64,000 bases of DNA from an uncultured Gammaproteobacteria bacterium (GTDB lineage: Bacteria; Pseudomonadota; Gammaproteobacteria; Pseudomonadales; Porticoccaceae). Positions 51,095 through 59,888 of this stretch are shown in pieces (the stretch's first letter is position 1; every line of letters starts with the position of its first letter). The notes beneath the pieces were generated by a model, which saw nothing but the letters and a program-made list of their open reading frames with translations, was not told where the DNA came from and did no database searches. The stretch spans positions 62,001 to 126,000 of the forward strand of contig CAJXQR010000008.1 in assembly GCA_913058345.1 (NCBI GenBank). The letters are read 5' to 3'. A program made the position numbers and the translations under genes.

Positions 51095-51460
51095 ATGATT
51101 AGTTACGTCACCATTGGTACCAATGACCTTGAAAGAGCCGCAAAATTTTATGACGCTGTACTCGCGCCCTTAGGCTGCAAGCGCGGTCCTGAGACTGAGC
51201 GTTATAAGTCCTGGCTTGGTCCCACCAGAGGCCCCATGTTGATGGTTATGAAGCCATTTGATGGTAAGCCTGCAACAGTAGGTAATGGTGTCATGGTCGC
51301 TCTCGGTGCTGAGTCGCCTGAAGTCGTGGATGCTGTTTACAAAGCGGCCATTGAGGCTGGTGGTACCTGTGAGGGTGAACCGGGTGAGCGTAGCCCTGGG
51401 CTATATGTGGGTTATTTTAGGGATTTAGACGGCAATAAGTTGGATGCAATTTGCATGTAA
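51095..51460 (+). CDS. VOC/glyoxalase-family protein
   Basis: A 121-residue single-fold VOC protein. The pattern is MISYVTIGTNDLERAAKFYDAVLAPLGCKRG at the start, a middle GPMLMVMKPFDGKPATVGNGVMVALGA, and YVGYFRDLDGNKLDAICM at the end. Known members are glyoxalase-type isomerases and antibiotic-binding proteins; here only the fold is certain. Several metal ligands of glyoxalase I are not obvious. ATG 51095 has GGAG seven bases upstream; ATG 51089 is too close to it. A strong terminator follows. Confidence 0.88.
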   Translation: MISYVTIGTNDLERAAKFYDAVLAPLGCKRGPETERYKSWLGPTRGPMLMVMKPFDGKPATVGNGVMVALGAESPEVVDAVYKAAIEAGGTCEGEPGERSPGLYVGYFRDLDGNKLDAICM

Positions 51461-51469
51461 ATAATCACG

Positions 51470-51503
51470 ACCACCCACAAAAAAGCCATTTTTTGTGGGT
51501 GGT
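51470..51503 (+). terminator. Terminator after the VOC gene
   Basis: A perfect 15-bp inverted repeat (51470-51484 with 51489-51503), loop GCCA. The arms have an A6 or T6 run beside a GTGGG-type core, so it can act on both strands. Confidence 0.85.
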
Positions 51504-51609
51504 GTTTTGTCAACCTGTGCCACCCACAGACTGCTTTTCGATCTGTACCTCCAATACTCTGTCGATTATCGCTTTTAGACCTGGAATGCCTCATTATTCA
51601 CGCTGCTTG

Positions 51610-51702
51610 ATGTCGCGTTATGGTCAAGCGTTAGCCGTGCGTATACCGGCTAAAATAGCTGTTCAGATCATTAACCAGTACTTGCTAACCGCTAGGTGGT
51701 GA
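51610..51702 (+). pseudogene. MazE/AbrB-type antitoxin remnant
   Basis: The 30-residue frame MSRYGQALAVRIPAKIAVQ plus a foreign tail matches the N-terminal strand block of MazE-type antitoxins (RWGNSLAVRIPKAIA). The rest of the swapped-hairpin domain and the toxin-binding tail are missing and no toxin gene follows. A TTG/ATG start without a strong ribosome site and an early stop suggest a dead fragment. Confidence 0.5.
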
Positions 51703-51840
51703 CTTATCAAGGCTTGTTGGAGCTTGAGGCTATATTGAATAAATCGTTAAATATGGGTGTTCGGTATTTGGCTTGTCTTTCAAACTGTTCCTAAATTCGA
51801 TGATCCGACCAATGGAGAGTGCGACAGAAATACCATTGAT

Positions 51841-51898
51841 GGTTGAATAAAAATAACACCGGTGGTTGAACAAAATACGAGCGAGGGTTGAACAAAAA
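51841..51898 (+). repeat. Three phased GGTTGAA-type direct repeats
   Basis: GGTTGAAYAAAA units begin at 51841, 51864 and 51886, i.e. 23 and 22 bases apart, about two helix turns. The first two are preceded by short inverted repeats (ACCAT/ATGGT and ACC/GGT). They may be a regulator-binding array or a tandem-duplicated remnant. Confidence 0.55.
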
Positions 51899-52229
51899 GA
51901 ATAAGGCCTTGCTCTATGCCAAGCTCCCCTTTCTGATTGCTATTAATTTTAGTACGGGAAACCCTGCTGGGTCTGTCGAGATGTCTTGCTGTGACGAAAG
52001 CTATCCCCAATGGGGTGCTGCCTTCGTGAGGCTTGTGCTTGTCAATTTCATTTTGGTTGAGCTGGTTTGTCTTTTGTTGGCTTCTATTTTGCATCGAAAA
52101 TAAAGAGCCAGTTTGGATAAAAAGACTCAATCGTAATAATTTTTCATAGTGCGTTTTGTAGGAAGTTTTATTTTTTTATCGACAGTATGCTGTGAGCTAC
52201 TGCTATTGGAAAAGGACATAAGGTAATTT

Positions 52230-53882
52230 ATGAAAGCCGCTGATCTGCTGGTCGCTTGCCTTGAAGAGGAAGGGGTTGAATATATTTTCGGAGTGCCTGG
52301 GGAGGAAAATGCCGATTTTATGCTGTCATTGGCAGAGAGTAAAAAAATTCGTTTTATTCTCACACGTCATGAGCAGGGTGCGGCATTTATGGCTGAAGTC
52401 TATGGCCGTCTCACTGGCAATCCAGCAGGTTGTCTCGGTACTCTTGGGCCGGGCGCTTCAAACTTAATTACCGGTGTTGCCAATGCCAATATGGACAGGG
52501 TGCCAATGCTGGTGCTGACCGGTCAGGGCTCGACTTCGCGTTTGCACAAGGAGTCTCACCAGATAATGGATGTCGTCGGTATGTTTGAGCCGGTTACCAA
52601 GTGGGCCATTTCGATACGTCATCCCAGCACTATTCCTGAAATTGTACGTAAAGCGGTGCGATTATCACGGATGGAAAAACCGGGTGCTGTGCATATCGAG
52701 TTGCCAGAAGATATAGCAAAAGAAGATGCCCACGAGCGTGCCATGTTACCGCGGCGCTTCTTTCGTTCTCAGCCAACGCCCGCAGTTATCAGCCAGGCCT
52801 TTGAGTTGTTAATGTGTGCTAGAAAGCCGGTCATTCTAGCCGGTAATGGCTGTATTCGCGGCCGCGCCAGTGAGGCTTTAAGGCAGTTTTGTGAACAAAC
52901 CGGGATTGGTGTTATCAGCACCTTTATGGCCAAGGGCTGCGTTGACCAAGATGCGCCTTACTGTTTGTATACCGTGGGTCTTGGCTCTAAAGATCATTCG
53001 AATCTTGCTTTGGATGATGCGGACCTGGTGTTTACTCTGGGCTTTGATATGGTCGAATATCACCCTTCCCTGTGGAATGCCCAGCGCGATAAGCACATTG
53101 TTCACGCCGACTTTCTGGCGGCTGAAATTGATCAGTGTTATCACCCGGAAATTGAGTTGGTCGGCGATTTAACGGCGACCTTAACGGAGTTTAGTCGCCT
53201 GCTTAAGACCCGTGATTACCCGCCCTTCGACCTCACCGTGCAGCAAGACGTGCGCAATGCAATGCGTGCTGAACTTAGCGAGTATGCGGAGGATGACACG
53301 GCCGGTAGTATTCGTCCGCAAAAAATTCTCTGGGATGTACGTGAGGTAATGGGGTCTTGCGATATTGTGTTGTCGGATGTTGGTGCCCACAAAATGTGGA
53401 TTGCTCGTCACTACCACTGTCATCAACCGAATACCTGCTTGATTCCCAATGGCTATTGTTCAATGGGCTTTGCTCTGCCGGGAGCTATCGCAGGAAGTCT
53501 GGTCTACCCTGACCGTCGTATTCTGGCAATAGCTGGCGATGGTGGTTTTTTGATGAATGTTCAAGAGATGGAAACGGCACGTCGCCTGCAGAGTAATATC
53601 GTGGTTATGGTGTGGGAAGACAACTCTTATGGGCTGATCGAATGGAAGCAGGATACTGAGTTTAAGCGACATACCGAACTTGGTTTTGGTAACCCTGACT
53701 GGTTGCAACTGGCGCAGTCATTCGGCTGGAAGGGGCATTTATGCACCCAAAGCAGGCAGCTGAAAACCATCTTGGCGCAGGCACTTGATGAGTCGGGTCC
53801 GAGTCTGGTCGTGGTGCCCGTCGACTACCGAGAGAATGCACTATTAACCGAACGGCTGGGTAGAATTGGTAAGAGAATGTGA
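52230..53882 (+). CDS. Acetolactate-synthase-like TPP enzyme
   Basis: Thiamine-diphosphate enzyme of 550 residues. The pyrimidine domain is N-terminal with catalytic Glu48 (TRHEQGAAFMAEVYGR), the middle domain is at about 190-330, and the TPP domain has GDGGFLMNVQEMETA (GDG-NN type, about 433-460) and WEDNSYGLIEW. It resembles catabolic acetolactate synthases (AlsS type) and related carboligases without a separate small subunit. The strand opposite carries alcohol and aldehyde dehydrogenases, so it may act in aldehyde or diacetyl/acetoin chemistry. The substrate is not proven by sequence. Confidence 0.88.
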   Translation: MKAADLLVACLEEEGVEYIFGVPGEENADFMLSLAESKKIRFILTRHEQGAAFMAEVYGRLTGNPAGCLGTLGPGASNLITGVANANMDRVPMLVLTGQGSTSRLHKESHQIMDVVGMFEPVTKWAISIRHPSTIPEIVRKAVRLSRMEKPGAVHIELPEDIAKEDAHERAMLPRRFFRSQPTPAVISQAFELLMCARKPVILAGNGCIRGRASEALRQFCEQTGIGVISTFMAKGCVDQDAPYCLYTVGLGSKDHSNLALDDADLVFTLGFDMVEYHPSLWNAQRDKHIVHADFLAAEIDQCYHPEIELVGDLTATLTEFSRLLKTRDYPPFDLTVQQDVRNAMRAELSEYAEDDTAGSIRPQKILWDVREVMGSCDIVLSDVGAHKMWIARHYHCHQPNTCLIPNGYCSMGFALPGAIAGSLVYPDRRILAIAGDGGFLMNVQEMETARRLQSNIVVMVWEDNSYGLIEWKQDTEFKRHTELGFGNPDWLQLAQSFGWKGHLCTQSRQLKTILAQALDESGPSLVVVPVDYRENALLTERLGRIGKRM

Positions 53883-53943
53883 GTTCGCTGTGGATTCACG
53901 TGCTGGCATTGATGTTGAGAAAGCCTGATCTTAAGGAAGAGAG

Positions 53944-53975
53944 CTGGCAGCCCTGTAATGGTACAGGGTTGCCAG
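53944..53975. terminator. Convergent hairpin between TPP-enzyme and ADH genes
   Basis: A 14-bp stem with one G-U pair (53944-53957 with 53962-53975) around a 4-base loop, between two genes that end facing each other. No long T tract follows, so termination strength is uncertain. Confidence 0.55.
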
Positions 53976-53997
53976 GCACGCGTTAGAAGGTAGAAGT

Positions 53998-55122
53998 TTA
54001 GAGGACAATCACCTGGCGGATAGCCTGGCCGGATGCCAAGCGGTCAAAACCCAGGTTGATTTCGTCGAGAGTGAGGGTGTGTGTCAATAAGCGATCTACT
54101 GGCAATTCGCCTTGTTCATACAGGGACATATATCGGGGCAGGTCAACACTGGGTACTGACGTGCCAATATAGCTGCCCTTCAAGGTGCGCTCTTCTGCAA
54201 CAATAGAAACAGCCTGTATTGACAGCTTTCGATCTGGGTGAGGCAGGCCGGAAGTGACTGTGGTGCCGCCACGCGCGGTAATACTATAGGCCAGTTCCAG
54301 GGCGGGTACTGACCCGGCCATTTCAAAGGCGTATTCAACACCGCCGCCAGTCAAGTCTTTTATCTTTTCGACCGCATTGGCCTCACCTGCATTGACGGTA
54401 TGGGTCGCGCCGAGCTCGCGGGCAAAAGCCAGCTTCTCGTCAGACAGGTCAATGGCTAGAATTTGTCGTGCGCCAGCCAGTTGCGCACCTAACAGGGCGC
54501 ACAGGCCAACTCCTCCCAGGCCAATAACGGCGGCAGAGGCACCGGGCGGCAAGTGGGCTGTGTTAACTACAGCACCTACACCAGTGAGAACCGCACAACC
54601 AAATAACGCCGCTGTGCTTAAGTCAAACTTAGGGTCAATTTTGATCACAGAATGTTCGGACAGGGTCGCATAAGAGGAGAAGGCTGAAACGCCCAAGTGG
54701 TGATTTATCGTTTGATCATGCTGGTGAATGCGCCAGTTGCCGCTGAGCAGTGATCCGCTGGCATTGGCTTCGGCACCGGGTTCACAGAGGGCGGGTCGGC
54801 CGCGTGCGCAAAACCCGCAGACTCCGCAACTAGGGACAAAAACCATCACTACATGGTCGCCGGGGGCAAAGCGTGTCACCCCGGTACCGACGTCTTCGAT
54901 AATACCAGAGGCTTCGTGGCCGAGGGCCATCGGTAGGGGGCGGGGTCGGCTGCCATCGATCACCGACAGATCCGAGTGACATAGTCCGGCAGCAGCAATT
55001 TTAACCAGTACCTCTCCCGGGCCCGGCGGATCAACGTCAACTTCTTCGATGACCAGTGGTTTTGACTCTGCATAGGGGGATGAAACACCGGTTTGGTGCA
55101 GAATGGCAGCGTTCGCTTTCAT
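53998..55122 (-). CDS. Zinc-dependent alcohol dehydrogenase
   Basis: Class III-like medium-chain dehydrogenase of 374 residues. The catalytic zinc site has Cys in AAGLCHSDLSV and the GHEASGIIEDVGTGVTRFAPGD block with His. The structural zinc loop is CGVCGFCARGRPALC. The NAD fold has GLGGVGLCALLGAQLAGA. The substrate is a primary alcohol or S-hydroxymethyl-type adduct; the family oxidises alcohols to aldehydes with NAD. The ATG at 55122 has AGGAAG upstream; a longer open frame to 55542 lacks homologous sequence. It follows an aldehyde dehydrogenase gene on the same strand, a logical pair. Confidence 0.92.
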   Translation of the reverse strand: MKANAAILHQTGVSSPYAESKPLVIEEVDVDPPGPGEVLVKIAAAGLCHSDLSVIDGSRPRPLPMALGHEASGIIEDVGTGVTRFAPGDHVVMVFVPSCGVCGFCARGRPALCEPGAEANASGSLLSGNWRIHQHDQTINHHLGVSAFSSYATLSEHSVIKIDPKFDLSTAALFGCAVLTGVGAVVNTAHLPPGASAAVIGLGGVGLCALLGAQLAGARQILAIDLSDEKLAFARELGATHTVNAGEANAVEKIKDLTGGGVEYAFEMAGSVPALELAYSITARGGTTVTSGLPHPDRKLSIQAVSIVAEERTLKGSYIGTSVPSVDLPRYMSLYEQGELPVDRLLTHTLTLDEINLGFDRLASGQAIRQVIVL

Positions 55123-55285
55123 AGTGACTACTTCCTGTTTGGGTTTCGGGAAAAGTGTCTGCCAAGGGCTATAAGAAAGTCTCTGTTTTAACGTCTCTTT
55201 TTTATGCCCCTGCCTGTTAGCGTATGCGATTTGTATGCCAGTTGAACGTGGTCTTACCTCTATAGAGTCTGGCTTAAGGGTGCAT

Positions 55286-56725
55286 TTAGAGGCTGGGTGA
55301 CTTAATGACCAACATCTTTTCAATTTGCATATCGGCAAAGGTGTGGGGAATACCGCCCGTGCCGTGGCCGGAGTGGCGCAACCCGGCAAAAGGCATCCAG
55401 TCAACCCGAAAAGCCGTGTGATCGTTAACCACGACGGTAGAGGCGGCAAGTTGTCGATAAGCGTGTAGTGCAGTGTCGATATTGTGAGTAAATACTGCGG
55501 CCTGAAACGCAAAATCGAGAGCATTGGCACGACAAATAGCATCGTCTATATCGTCAAAGCTATAGACGCAAATGACCGGGCCAAACACTTCAGTGCAACT
55601 CACGTCGGCATCTGCGGGTGGTTCCAAGAGCACCGTTGGCGGATAACAGCTCGCGGAGATTTTCTCGCCCCCGCTGAGTAATTTGGCCCCGTTATCAATG
55701 GCGTCCATAACGCTCTGGTGTACCCTTTCAAGCTCTCGGTGGCGGATCATTGGGCCGATGTCGGTGCTTTCGAGACTTGGATCGCCGACGCTCATGTCCG
55801 CCCCTGCACTAGCGAGCGACGTTGCGACTTTGTCGGCAATCGAGCGATGGGCAAAGACGCGTTGTACCGATATACACACCTGACCTGCATGGTAGAACCC
55901 ACCTTTCGCGAGCAGAGGGATGGCCGTGTCAAGGTCGGCGTCTTCAGCGAGCAATACGGGTGCAATACCGCCATGCTCCAATGCGCAGCGGGTTCCCGGC
56001 GCGAGCTTTGAGCGCAACATCCAGCCGACTTCAGCGCTACCAATAAAACTAAAGAATCCGACTCGGGGATCGCTGGCGAGCGCTTCGGATACATCGTGCC
56101 CGGTGGTGGAGAGCACCTGGCACCATTGTGCTGGCAAGCCCGCTTCGTGGAACAGTTGTATCAGTTCGTAACAGGACATGGGTGTGTCATTGGCAGGTTT
56201 GACAATAACCGGGCATCCGGCGGCAATGGCCGGAGCAATTTGGTGCACGATGAGGTTAATGGGGTGATTAAATGCGCTAAAAGCCACCACTACGCCAATC
56301 GGTTCGCGCTGGGTGAAAGCGAGGCGATTCATCGATGCGGCATTGAGCCCCATGGGAACTTCGGTGCCATGGGCGGTACGAATGCACTGTATGCAAAGGT
56401 TGATGCCGTCAATGGCACGGGCCATTTCAACACGTGAGTCAATCAAGGGTTTACCCCCTTCTCGTGTCGCAATATCGGTCAAGCGTGTCGCTTCGCGGCC
56501 CATAAGATCCGCCGCCGTCTGCAATATTTGAATACGTTGTTCGGCCGTCAGCCAGTTGGCGCGGTCTTCAAACAACTGTTGTGCCGTATTCAGTGCTGTA
56601 TCGGCACCCTGCCAGTCGACTGTGTCAACCTCTGCGAGGAGCTCTCCGTCGTAGGGCGCAAAGACACGCAGTGGAGACCCCACAGTATCCGCACCGGGAA
56701 CCATTAAGCCGTAGTGTTTGCTCAT
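55286..56725 (-). CDS. NAD(P)-dependent aldehyde dehydrogenase
   Basis: ALDH-superfamily enzyme of 479 residues that oxidises an aldehyde to the acid. The catalytic Cys is in GFYHAGQVCISVQRVFAH. The Glu region reads ALEHGGIAPVLL instead of the usual ELGGKSP, and the Asn-type oxyanion block is VVVAFSAFNHPINLIVHQ. The ATG at 56725 follows AAAGGAGA eight bases upstream; the extended frame to 56830 is unlikely. With the alcohol dehydrogenase downstream it could make a two-step alcohol oxidation. Confidence 0.92.
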   Translation of the reverse strand: MSKHYGLMVPGADTVGSPLRVFAPYDGELLAEVDTVDWQGADTALNTAQQLFEDRANWLTAEQRIQILQTAADLMGREATRLTDIATREGGKPLIDSRVEMARAIDGINLCIQCIRTAHGTEVPMGLNAASMNRLAFTQREPIGVVVAFSAFNHPINLIVHQIAPAIAAGCPVIVKPANDTPMSCYELIQLFHEAGLPAQWCQVLSTTGHDVSEALASDPRVGFFSFIGSAEVGWMLRSKLAPGTRCALEHGGIAPVLLAEDADLDTAIPLLAKGGFYHAGQVCISVQRVFAHRSIADKVATSLASAGADMSVGDPSLESTDIGPMIRHRELERVHQSVMDAIDNGAKLLSGGEKISASCYPPTVLLEPPADADVSCTEVFGPVICVYSFDDIDDAICRANALDFAFQAAVFTHNIDTALHAYRQLAASTVVVNDHTAFRVDWMPFAGLRHSGHGTGGIPHTFADMQIEKMLVIKSPSL

Positions 56726-57088
56726 AATTTTTTCTCCTTTGGCTGGATTTGAAAGATTGGGTCTAAATGAGAGTCTGGCGTGCTTAATTGTAGTGGACTC
56801 AGCGTGTATTGCTGATTGGGTGATACTCAAAAATTAAGCAAGATATGCGCCATTTCGTAAGGCGATGAGGTGTGCAGAGTGACACGGGGAGTTTATGCAT
56901 TCGGGGCTCTATAGACGCTGTATAAGGGGGCTAAAAAAAGGATGCACCCTTAGACAGCGCACGGAGGCCTGATTTTTCGATGTCCACTATCAGTAAACTT
57001 GCACGCTTAGCATTATGCGTACAAAGACTCTTTGAAAGAGTGGCTGTATTGACTTTTGATGTTTAGGCAGGGCTATTTCAATAGGCTG
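56726..57088. other. Intergenic region upstream of the aldehyde dehydrogenase
   Basis: A 363-base gene-free stretch that must carry the aldehyde dehydrogenase promoter on the minus strand. I see only weak hairpins (for example ACTCT/AGAGT near 57028) and no definite promoter. Confidence 0.5.
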
Positions 57089-57877
57089 TTAAGCGGAAGA
57101 TTTTTGTGCATTAACAAATTCACACGCCTTAGCAATGAGCGGCTCAGGTGTTTCCAGGTGAGGATAGTGAGCGGCCTCTTCTATTTTAAATACTTCTAAA
57201 GGACTACTAATCCGTGCCGTGATCAGATCGAGATTCGGCTGGTACCCGTAGTTGTCCCGTTCACCAAAGATGGCGAGTACGGGGCAGGTTATTTCTTCTA
57301 ATGAGGTCGCGTAAGGCTTTTTCGGCACCGTTTTTTTCTGCGCCATACTGGCCCAGTTTTTAAAGAGAACGTCGGTTTTATCGCCGTGAAATGGTAGCAA
57401 TTTTTCTCGCAATCGGCCCTTATAAAAAGCCTCTTCTGCCTGGTTGAGACCGTCTACTGCATCGGGGTGCATGATTAATTGCGGTACGATGGAAATAATG
57501 CCGCAGATATTATCAGGGTGCTTGCTGGCGGCAATTAAGGCGACAGCGCCGCCAAAACTGTGACCAACTAAAATCACTTTATTTAAAGCAAAGTGCTTGA
57601 TGATGTCGGTAATTGGTTGGCCCGCTTCGTCTTCTCTGGGGTCGCCAGAGCGAGGCAAGATGAGTGGGTCAGATTTACCGTGCCCCCAACGGTCGTAGAC
57701 AATACCGGCAAGTCCACTGGCTTCGCACAATTGCTGAGGAAACTCGCGCCACATGCCAATGCAGTCGAGACCGCCGTGGAGGAAGATGAAGGTAGGCTTA
57801 TTGCTATTAATCTCGCCGAGCAGCAGGGTATTGATGCGGTGGCCCGCTGCGTTTATGTATTGTTCCTGTGAATGCAT
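57089..57877 (-). CDS. Alpha/beta hydrolase
   Basis: A 262-residue serine hydrolase. The oxyanion block is IFLHGGLDCIGMWREFPQQL, the nucleophile elbow VGHSFGGAVAL with the catalytic Ser, and the Asp and His appear in VLAIFGERDNYG and EEAAHYPHLE near the C-terminus. No signal peptide. Such enzymes hydrolyse esters, lactones or C-C bonds; the neighbour is a flavin-type acyl-CoA dehydrogenase-like gene, so it may belong to a small degradative set. The ATG has no strong ribosome site. Confidence 0.88.
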   Translation of the reverse strand: MHSQEQYINAAGHRINTLLLGEINSNKPTFIFLHGGLDCIGMWREFPQQLCEASGLAGIVYDRWGHGKSDPLILPRSGDPREDEAGQPITDIIKHFALNKVILVGHSFGGAVALIAASKHPDNICGIISIVPQLIMHPDAVDGLNQAEEAFYKGRLREKLLPFHGDKTDVLFKNWASMAQKKTVPKKPYATSLEEITCPVLAIFGERDNYGYQPNLDLITARISSPLEVFKIEEAAHYPHLETPEPLIAKACEFVNAQKSSA

Positions 57878-57941
57878 ACTGTATTTTTGACCTGAGTTTA
57901 TGCGGTTGCTTGAATGTAGGGAGTTACCTGAGTTTATGATG

Positions 57942-59098
57942 TCAAAAGCCGGGATCTAAGGGTTCTCCACCCAGTAAAACGCGCCCCGCTGAATACTGAA
58001 AGCCCGCACGGCGTGCGTCAATGGCGCCGACAATAGCATGAATATTGCGTAACGCGCGCTCGAGGGGATGGCCTTGCAAAAAAGCGGCTCGAGTACCTTT
58101 AGCATAGAGTTTACTGACCAGTTCACGGCCAAGATCAGCGGCTAAAAAGCAGGACGAATACACTTCCGCTCTGAGTGCTAGAGGGATTTCTTCACCTTTA
58201 ATGGCAAACTCCCAGCTTCGCTCCATAGCATCCAGGCAGCCACTACGGACCGCTCGGACAAGGGCATTACTCTCTGAAATCAGTTCCTGACTGGCTGGTT
58301 GTTCCCTTTGTGATAGCCCGGTAATGCCGGATATTTTATTGGCTATTTCGTTAGTGGCACTTGCTAATGCCGCATTTAATACACCGACAACCACTGCTGC
58401 GAACAAGGGCATGCTATGCACTTGTGGAGGACAGGTATAAAGAGGGCGTTTAAAAACGGGCTCGGTGCCAGGCTTATAGGCGAAATTTTCAGGGATGAAA
58501 ATATCAGTAGCGTGGGCTTCATTACTCCCTGTCCCGCGCATTACGGCGGAGTTTTTCCAGGTGGGTAGAATCTCTAGCTTCTCGGTAGGCACCAAAAATA
58601 TTCTAACATCGGGTTTGTCGTTGATCTTGCGTGGGGCATCGCCATCCATCACCATGCCAAGCAATGCACACCAGCGGGAGTCGACGGAGCCGGTAACCAC
58701 TGGCCATGAGCCGCTGAGTCGATAACCATCACCCTCGGGCGTAGCACGACCACTCATAACCGCAGAGAAGCCAAAGTTTTTGTCGGGTTCGGCAAAAAGT
58801 GCATCGCGCTCTTTCTCAGGCAGACCCGAGGTGGCAAGACAGGCGGGTACAGAGTTGACAATGTACCAGGACAGGGCGGGATCAGCCGCGCTTACGGCCT
58901 CGATGGCCTTAAAAGCATCGTGGGGTTAACTTCCAGGCCGCCCACTTCTTTTGGGGCATAGAGCCGAAACAGCCCCGCTTTGCCTGCGGCTTCTACCACA
59001 GCAGAATTTAGGCAGGCATTTTCCTCTGCTTCAAGGTGGTGTTCGGTAATCAGTGGTTGTAATGCGATGGCGGTGTCGACAATGGGGTGTGTGCTCAT
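57942..59098 (-). pseudogene. Type-2 acyl-CoA dehydrogenase/monooxygenase, frameshifted
   Basis: Two frames on the minus strand join into one protein of about 385 residues. The first part (59098 to about 58922) reads to LFRLYAPKEVGGLEVNP, then loses frame. The second continues in a neighbouring frame with DAFKAIEAVSAADPALSWYIVN and runs to 57942. Adding one G near 58919-58921 restores NPTDAFKAIEAV. The C-terminal domain is of the Acyl-CoA_dh_2 type found in flavin monooxygenases (DszC, HpaB-like). The rest of the frame is intact, so this is a recent one-base loss or a sequencing error. Confidence 0.85.
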
Positions 59099-59455
59099 AC
59101 TTTGATCCTGATCATTTTATTGTGTTTTCTGTATTCATCTATTTTGATATTACCATTATGACGAATCTTGGCTAGCGTTTTTTTGGGTAATTGGGTTTTT
59201 TATAACACTATAATTGGGTATATAAGGTGGCGTCTGGCGCCTCCGGCAATGTGTGAATTAAACTAGGACAGGCTTCAGTTGTGATGTGCTTAGTAAAGGC
59301 TTGTCGTTACCCCTGCGGATTGGGCCGTCAACTGATAAAGGCGCCACCTAAGGTATTAAAGCCTTAGATTGCAAAGGCTTTATTGTTTGATAGGGGCTTT
59401 GGGTTTTTCGGGACGCTCTGGCGATAAGTTCTGGAAATGAGCCGCAGTGAGTGTA
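59099..59455. other. Intergenic region with inverted repeats
   Basis: A 357-base gene-free stretch between the broken acyl-CoA dehydrogenase and the YedE-like gene. AGGTGGCG at 59225-59232 is repeated in reverse at 59342-59349. TTGGGTA occurs three times near 59180-59220 in AT-rich DNA, and a hairpin lies at 59357-59382. It could be a promoter region or a small decayed mobile unit. Confidence 0.5.
59357..59382. terminator. Hairpin after the sulfur-transport genes
   Basis: TAAAGCCTT (59357-59365) pairs perfectly with AAGGCTTTA (59374-59382) around an 8-base loop, 73 bases past the stop of the minus-strand YedE-like gene. A/T-rich on both sides. Confidence 0.5.
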
Positions 59456-59887
59456 TTAAAGACGTCGACTGATGATCCGGGCGAGAAATAAGCCTATGAG
59501 CATCGTCGCTACAAATAACAAAGTTGTGGGATAGGCGTAGCTTAAACCAGCAATTGCCGGGCCGGGGCAGTAACCGACCAGCCCCCAACCTGCGCCGAAC
59601 AGCACAGCGCCGAGCAACAGTGTTTTGTCAATATCGGTTCTCGTTGGTAGGTGGAAAGTATCGCTAAAAAGAGGCGATGGTTTTTTGAGTACAAACTTAT
59701 AGCCGATAAAGGTGACGATAAGACCACCACCCATCACAAAGGCCAGGGTGGGGTCCCACGCACCGGCAAGATCGAGAAAGCCCTGCACCCGATCGGTATT
59801 TGTCATACCCGATATTGCCATGCCGACCCCAAAAATAAGGCCTGATACGAGAGCAGATAATTGCTGCCAAGTCTTTTGTGTTGGCAT
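59456..59887 (-). CDS. YeeE/YedE-like sulfur transporter half (DUF6691)
   Basis: A 143-residue inner-membrane protein with four helices: LSALVSGLIFGVGMAISGM, LAFVMGGGLIVTFIGYKFV, TLLLGAVLFGAGWGLVGYCPGPA and TTLLFVATMLIGLFLARII. The GCGWGLVGYCPGPA-like block with its Cys is the conserved sulfur-handling motif of the YeeE/YedE family. It pairs with the next upstream gene, one base apart (start at 59887, with GGAGG upstream), as split halves. Members carry thiosulfate or related sulfur compounds across the membrane. Confidence 0.88.
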   Translation of the reverse strand: MPTQKTWQQLSALVSGLIFGVGMAISGMTNTDRVQGFLDLAGAWDPTLAFVMGGGLIVTFIGYKFVLKKPSPLFSDTFHLPTRTDIDKTLLLGAVLFGAGWGLVGYCPGPAIAGLSYAYPTTLLFVATMLIGLFLARIISRRL

Positions 59888-59888
59888 T

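Larger units (their letters stand above)
51504..52229. other. Gene-poor region between the VOC and TPP-enzyme genes
   Basis: A 726-base stretch without an intact gene. It holds a truncated MazE-like antitoxin frame (51610-51702), three phased GGTTGAA-type repeats (51841-51898) and short frames of no clear identity. It looks like decayed accessory DNA. AAGG six bases before 52230 is the ribosome site of the next gene. Confidence 0.6.

Noticed and set aside
51780-52130. A 116-residue minus-strand frame across the repeats
   Set aside because: It is low-complexity, repeats its own motif because the DNA is tandem, lacks a ribosome site and matches no family.
55123-55542. N-terminal extension of the alcohol dehydrogenase frame
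   Set aside because: It has no family sequence, overlaps the aldehyde dehydrogenase and the ATG at 55122 has a good ribosome site.
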